A DNA stretch of 64,000 nucleotides, taken from NCBI RefSeq assembly GCF_026151345.1, contig NZ_JAMQPR010000001.1, positions 1,160,231-1,224,230 on the forward strand, in the 5' to 3' direction. This DNA comes from Leptospira paudalimensis (GTDB lineage: Bacteria > Spirochaetota > Leptospiria > Leptospirales > Leptospiraceae). Under the pieces are notes generated by a model. That model saw only the letters and a list, made by a program, of their open reading frames with translations, made no database searches and was not told where the DNA came from. Shown here piece after piece: positions 61,000 through 64,000 of this stretch (positions within the stretch are counted from its first letter, which is position 1; every line of letters begins with the position of its first letter). The position numbers were made by a program, and so were the translations under genes.

Positions 61000-62582
61000 A
61001 CCATTCGATCAAGGGGCATTTGGTTTTTGTATTACATGCCCACCTACCATTCGTTAGACACCCTGGTTATGACACTCCTTTTATTGAAGAAAATTGGTTA
61101 AACGAAGCCATCCTCGAAACCTATATCCCTCTGATTCGTGTGTTTCGTAATTTAAAAAAAGAATCAGTTCGGATTCGGATTACCATGTCGTTTACACCGA
61201 CACTCTCACAAATGTTAGTGGACCCGTATTTACAAAATCAATTCCGTAAGTACATCAAAAACCTGATCTCACTTGCAGGTCACGAAACCAAACGAACAAA
61301 GTCGGATCCGCATTTACACTATTTGGCAACAAGGTATCTGGAACATTTTTTAGATACGGAATCAATCTTCGAGGAAGCTAACGGAGATTTGACGAAATTG
61401 TTTTTGCCGTTTATCGAATCGGGTGAACTCGAAGCGATGACAAGCCCTGCCACTCACGCCTTTTTACCATTTTATGATTCTGAAAAGTCGGTCTTTCGTT
61501 CCCAATTGAAAAATGGACGCAGGACTTTTCGTAGGATTTGGGGTAGGGACCCAAAAGGGATTTGGCTATCGGAATGTGGTTATACGGAATCATTAGAAGA
61601 GGAACTCGATCGAGAGGGCTTTCGTTATTTTTTTGTGGACACACATGGCATTACGCATGCAAGCCCAAGACCCAAGTTTGGAGTCTATGCACCCGTGGAA
61701 GTGGGGTATGGTGTTTTTGCATTTGGCCGAGACCCCGAGAGTAGCAAACAAGTATGGAGTTCGATCGATGGATACCCTGGGGACTTCCGTTACCGAGAAT
61801 ACTACCGTGACATCGGTCATGACCTTCCTTGGGAAGATATCTCTCCTTACCTTCATTCGAATGGGATCCGCATCAATACGAGTATCAAATACTACCGCAT
61901 CACAGGAAAAACGGGGGACAAAGCATACTACCACCCTGATTGGGCAATGGAAGCTTGTGGAAACCATGCTGAAGATTTTTTACGCAATCGAATCAAACAA
62001 GCAGAACATTTGTTTGCAACAAACAAACAACCGTCAGTGGTAGTTTCTCCGTATGACGCCGAGTTATATGGTCACTGGTGGTATGAAGGCCCACAGTTCA
62101 TCGAATTTTTATTTAAAAAAATCCACTTCAACCAAAACACCATCCAACTTTCCCACCCACTGGAAGCGGCACGTGCGTTACCAAGGGTACAATCTGTGGA
62201 AATGAAGATGTCGAGTTGGGGGGAAAATGGGTATGGTGATGTTTGGTTAAATGAAACCAATGATTGGATTTATCCCCTCATCCATGACCTTAGCATTCGG
62301 ATGCACAAACGAGTTCATGAATTTGGATCAGGAACAGAAACACAAATCCGCATCCTAAAACAAATGGGAAGGGAACTCCTACTCTTACAAAGTAGTGACT
62401 GGGCCTTCATCATGAAAACGGGAACCATGGTGGAGTATGCGGTCCGTCGTACCAATGTGCACACCAATTTGTTTCTCACTCTCGAGGCTATGCTCACAGG
62501 TCCCATTGACCTGACCGTTCTCGAGGCTGCCGAAGCCGAAAATAATGCCTTCCCGGACATCAGACCGGAAGATTTTTGCTAG
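60996..62582 (+). CDS. GH57 1,4-alpha-glucan branching enzyme
   Basis: 528 residues, the normal size for this family. HLVFVLHAHLPFVRHPGYDT is the N-terminal GH57 motif; GIWLSECGYTESLEEELDRE contains the nucleophile Glu; VVSPYDAELYGHWWYEGPQF carries the acid/base Asp. C-terminal DUF1957-like helices follow. Forms alpha-1,6 branches in glycogen. Acts in the cytoplasm with the preceding DUF4912 gene. Confidence 0.94.
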   Translation: MNHSIKGHLVFVLHAHLPFVRHPGYDTPFIEENWLNEAILETYIPLIRVFRNLKKESVRIRITMSFTPTLSQMLVDPYLQNQFRKYIKNLISLAGHETKRTKSDPHLHYLATRYLEHFLDTESIFEEANGDLTKLFLPFIESGELEAMTSPATHAFLPFYDSEKSVFRSQLKNGRRTFRRIWGRDPKGIWLSECGYTESLEEELDREGFRYFFVDTHGITHASPRPKFGVYAPVEVGYGVFAFGRDPESSKQVWSSIDGYPGDFRYREYYRDIGHDLPWEDISPYLHSNGIRINTSIKYYRITGKTGDKAYYHPDWAMEACGNHAEDFLRNRIKQAEHLFATNKQPSVVVSPYDAELYGHWWYEGPQFIEFLFKKIHFNQNTIQLSHPLEAARALPRVQSVEMKMSSWGENGYGDVWLNETNDWIYPLIHDLSIRMHKRVHEFGSGTETQIRILKQMGRELLLLQSSDWAFIMKTGTMVEYAVRRTNVHTNLFLTLEAMLTGPIDLTVLEAAEAENNAFPDIRPEDFC

Positions 62583-62649
62583 AATCATTCTAAAAGAAAT
62601 TGCCTAGAGAAACTAGGTTTTGGAAACTGGAAGAGATCGGAGGGTATGT

Positions 62650-62856
62650 ATGACGAATTTTTACCGTTTTCCCTTAGTTCTCATCGCATTGTTCGTATTG
62701 GCAAATGTTGTGTTCTGCCAATGGAACCACCGCGAAACCCAGGAAGGAGTTTTCCGTATGGATGATTCGGTCATTCGGTATGTGGAAACTCTAGAACGAG
62801 CTGATAAAGCCGAGGTGACCCGAAAACCTTCTGGATTTGGCCAAGGCATTTTATAA
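62650..62856 (+). CDS. Small single-pass membrane protein
   Basis: 68 residues from the ATG at 62650, with GGAGGGT upstream. One N-terminal hydrophobic segment (FPLVLIALFVLANVVFC) followed by a charged soluble tail (WNHRETQEGVFRMDD). The Cys at the end of the membrane segment could be a lipobox-like site. No family recognised; conserved small leptospiral protein likely. Confidence 0.62.
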   Translation: MTNFYRFPLVLIALFVLANVVFCQWNHRETQEGVFRMDDSVIRYVETLERADKAEVTRKPSGFGQGIL

Positions 62857-62878
62857 AACAAAATCGATCATAGATTCA

Positions 62879-62910
62879 CCCGCAAAATAAAAACTGTTTT
62901 TGCGGGTTTT
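62879..62910 (+). terminator. Rho-independent terminator
   Basis: CCCGCAAAA (62879-62887) pairs with TTTTGCGGG (62898-62906), followed by TTTT. Lies 23 bases after the small membrane protein gene. With the A-rich left arm it could also serve the convergent SET-domain gene. Confidence 0.75.
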
Positions 62911-62938
62911 GGTTCTTCTGTGCAAGTGGAACACCAAA

Positions 62939-63382
62939 TCACTTTGGTTTGAAATCTACATTATCCCAATAATCCTTTCCATAATCAAAAAAGATTTCTT
63001 CGCCTTCTTTGATGGTTTTTAAGACTTTAAACCTAGCTGTTTTCCAACGAACAGACGTGATGAGTTCCGCGTTGGGTTTTGACGAGTGGTTGATATAACG
63101 AGTGTAATTTGACTCGCGTCCTTCCCCGTAAATCCACCAATCTTTACAGATCCAAAGTAGGTATTTTGAATCTACATATTTATTCGATTCCGCTTGTTCA
63201 TCGGTAATGATTTTACCCATGTAATAACCAACGGTATCACCCTTATATAATGTTTGTTTGGTGAAAAGTCCCATACCAATATTGGGAACAGAAGACGGTT
63301 TTACGATAAAATCCTTTTCGGTGTATACAACCGGTTTTCTCTTTTTGGCCTTCTTAACAGATTTCTTTTTCTTCATTTTCAT
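62939..63382 (-). CDS. SET-domain protein
   Basis: 147 residues from the ATG at 63382; ATGs at 63394 and 63376 are alternatives. A very basic start ([13 protein letters not shown]) precedes a SET domain: [34 protein letters not shown] (N-H-S motif) and [18 protein letters not shown] (Y of the active site). Predicted protein-lysine methyltransferase; bacterial targets unknown. The C-terminal zinc post-SET is absent. Confidence 0.85.
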   Translation of the reverse strand: MKMKKKKSVKKAKKRKPVVYTEKDFIVKPSSVPNIGMGLFTKQTLYKGDTVGYYMGKIITDEQAESNKYVDSKYLLWICKDWWIYGEGRESNYTRYINHSSKPNAELITSVRWKTARFKVLKTIKEGEEIFFDYGKDYWDNVDFKPK

Positions 63383-63482
63383 CCTATATGACATAAGAGG
63401 AAAACAATTCTCGCTTGTAAAGTCATTGGTATTTAAGATTCACTATGTCCGACTCCGAACTTAAAAAGTAAGAGGGGGGCCT

Positions 63483-63635
63483 ATGAAACGGGAACCACAA
63501 AAACAAGCGGATGACAAAACCAATGTTGTGAATTTGGCCATTTACCGAGCCAAAAAGGCACTGGAACGAGATGGTTTTGAAGTCGTGGAAAATCCGGATG
63601 GTAAAATTACCCTCGTCATTCGTCTTGCGAAATAA
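63483..63635 (+). CDS. Small basic protein, 50 residues
   Basis: 50 residues beginning [16 protein letters not shown], with an excellent GAGGGGGG ribosome site. It has a middle helix ([19 protein letters not shown]) and a strand-like end ([11 protein letters not shown]). Codon use fits the surrounding core genes, and it precedes ribH on the same strand with a gap of 23 bases. No family recognised. Confidence 0.68.
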   Translation: MKREPQKQADDKTNVVNLAIYRAKKALERDGFEVVENPDGKITLVIRLAK

Positions 63636-63658
63636 CCCCTCTTTTGGAACTTGGATAC

Positions 63659-64000
63659 ATGACAGCTTTATTGGAAGGCACACGAATTGGAAACGGACAA
63701 AAACATTGTGTCATCGTTTCAAAGTTCAATGAATTCATTACCGAGTCCCTCTTAAAAGGGGCAAAAGACGCTTACAGACAACATGGAGTAGCTGACTCTG
63801 ATGTGACCGTCATCTATGTTCCAGGAGCATTTGAGCTCCCGCAAACTGTCAAACGAGTCTTACAATCTAAAAAATACCAATTCTCTGCCATCGTTTGCCT
63901 CGGTGCTGTGATCCGTGGAGCTACTTCTCACTATGACTTAGTGTCTGGGGAAGCAGCAAAAGTAGGATCCGTAGCAGATGGATCCGTTCCTGTGATCTTT
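63659..64000 (+). CDS. ribH: 6,7-dimethyl-8-ribityllumazine synthase (partial, cut by window end)
   Basis: The first 114 residues are present. Clear lumazine synthase features: [58 protein letters not shown], where G-A-V-I-R-G-x-T-x-H is the substrate loop. It condenses a ribityl-amino-uracil and a butanone phosphate in riboflavin synthesis. Confidence 0.95.
   Translation, partial: MTALLEGTRIGNGQKHCVIVSKFNEFITESLLKGAKDAYRQHGVADSDVTVIYVPGAFELPQTVKRVLQSKKYQFSAIVCLGAVIRGATSHYDLVSGEAAKVGSVADGSVPVIF

Noticed and set aside
1..64000. tRNA or rRNA genes
   Set aside because: I saw no cloverleaf with a CCA-type acceptor and no rRNA-like sequence; attC cloverleaf-like folds are explained by the array.

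Overview
The window looks like a piece of a Leptospira-type spirochaete chromosome. The right part (about 46-64 kb) is an ordinary core segment: purL, a flavin reductase, a Fur/PerR regulator, mutL, an ECF sigma factor, ribosome hibernation factor, a DUF4912 gene plus GH57 branching enzyme, a SET-domain protein and the start of ribH, with spirochaete-style lipoproteins. The organism call is an inference from gene content and lipobox style; no rRNA gene or other decisive marker is present.

The left part (start to about 45,815) is something else: a large chromosomal-integron cassette array. I count 49 copies of a long (about 160-173 bp) attC-like recombination site, each bounded by degenerate core boxes (typically GCATAAC on the left and GTTATGC on the right), separated by 49 cassettes. 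Nearly all cassettes carry one minus-strand gene, a few carry two or three, and 12 carry no gene at all. The 12 gene-less cassettes are near-identical copies of one element of about 200 bp that always travels with its own distinctive attC variant on its left. That linkage fixes the array orientation directly: each attC belongs to the cassette on its right, cassettes read leftward, and the recombination-proximal (attI-like) end is at about 45,808-45,815. No integrase gene lies within the window, on either side of that end.

The cassettes are AT-rich and hold: surface and lipoprotein genes (LRR, ankyrin/TonB-C, SH3-like, beta-barrels), membrane proteins, three toxin-antitoxin modules (two HigBA types, one RHH/PIN) with their own promoters or operators, candidate defence genes (AbiC-like, KAP NTPase, two proteins with HEPN-like RxxxxH motifs, a PD-(D/E)xK-like nuclease with a zinc-ribbon partner, a three-gene Dam methylase / membrane protein / DGQHR operon), an endonuclease/exonuclease/phosphatase-fold protein, an Imm26-like immunity protein and a complete small mercury-resistance unit (merR, a merT-merP fusion, a GDCCVFCSYG protein) in which the transport genes run against the array.

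The attC sites share a multi-helix fold whose stems change in a compensated way from copy to copy, and each cassette has matched inverted sequences at its two ends extending past the core boxes. Immediately beyond the array is an operon of a family-B DNA polymerase with degenerate exonuclease motifs, a small helical protein and a possible RecA-like protein. The strongest candidates for something undescribed are the multi-copy ORF-less cassette, the branched attC architecture, and the Dam/membrane/DGQHR and nuclease/zinc-ribbon cassettes.
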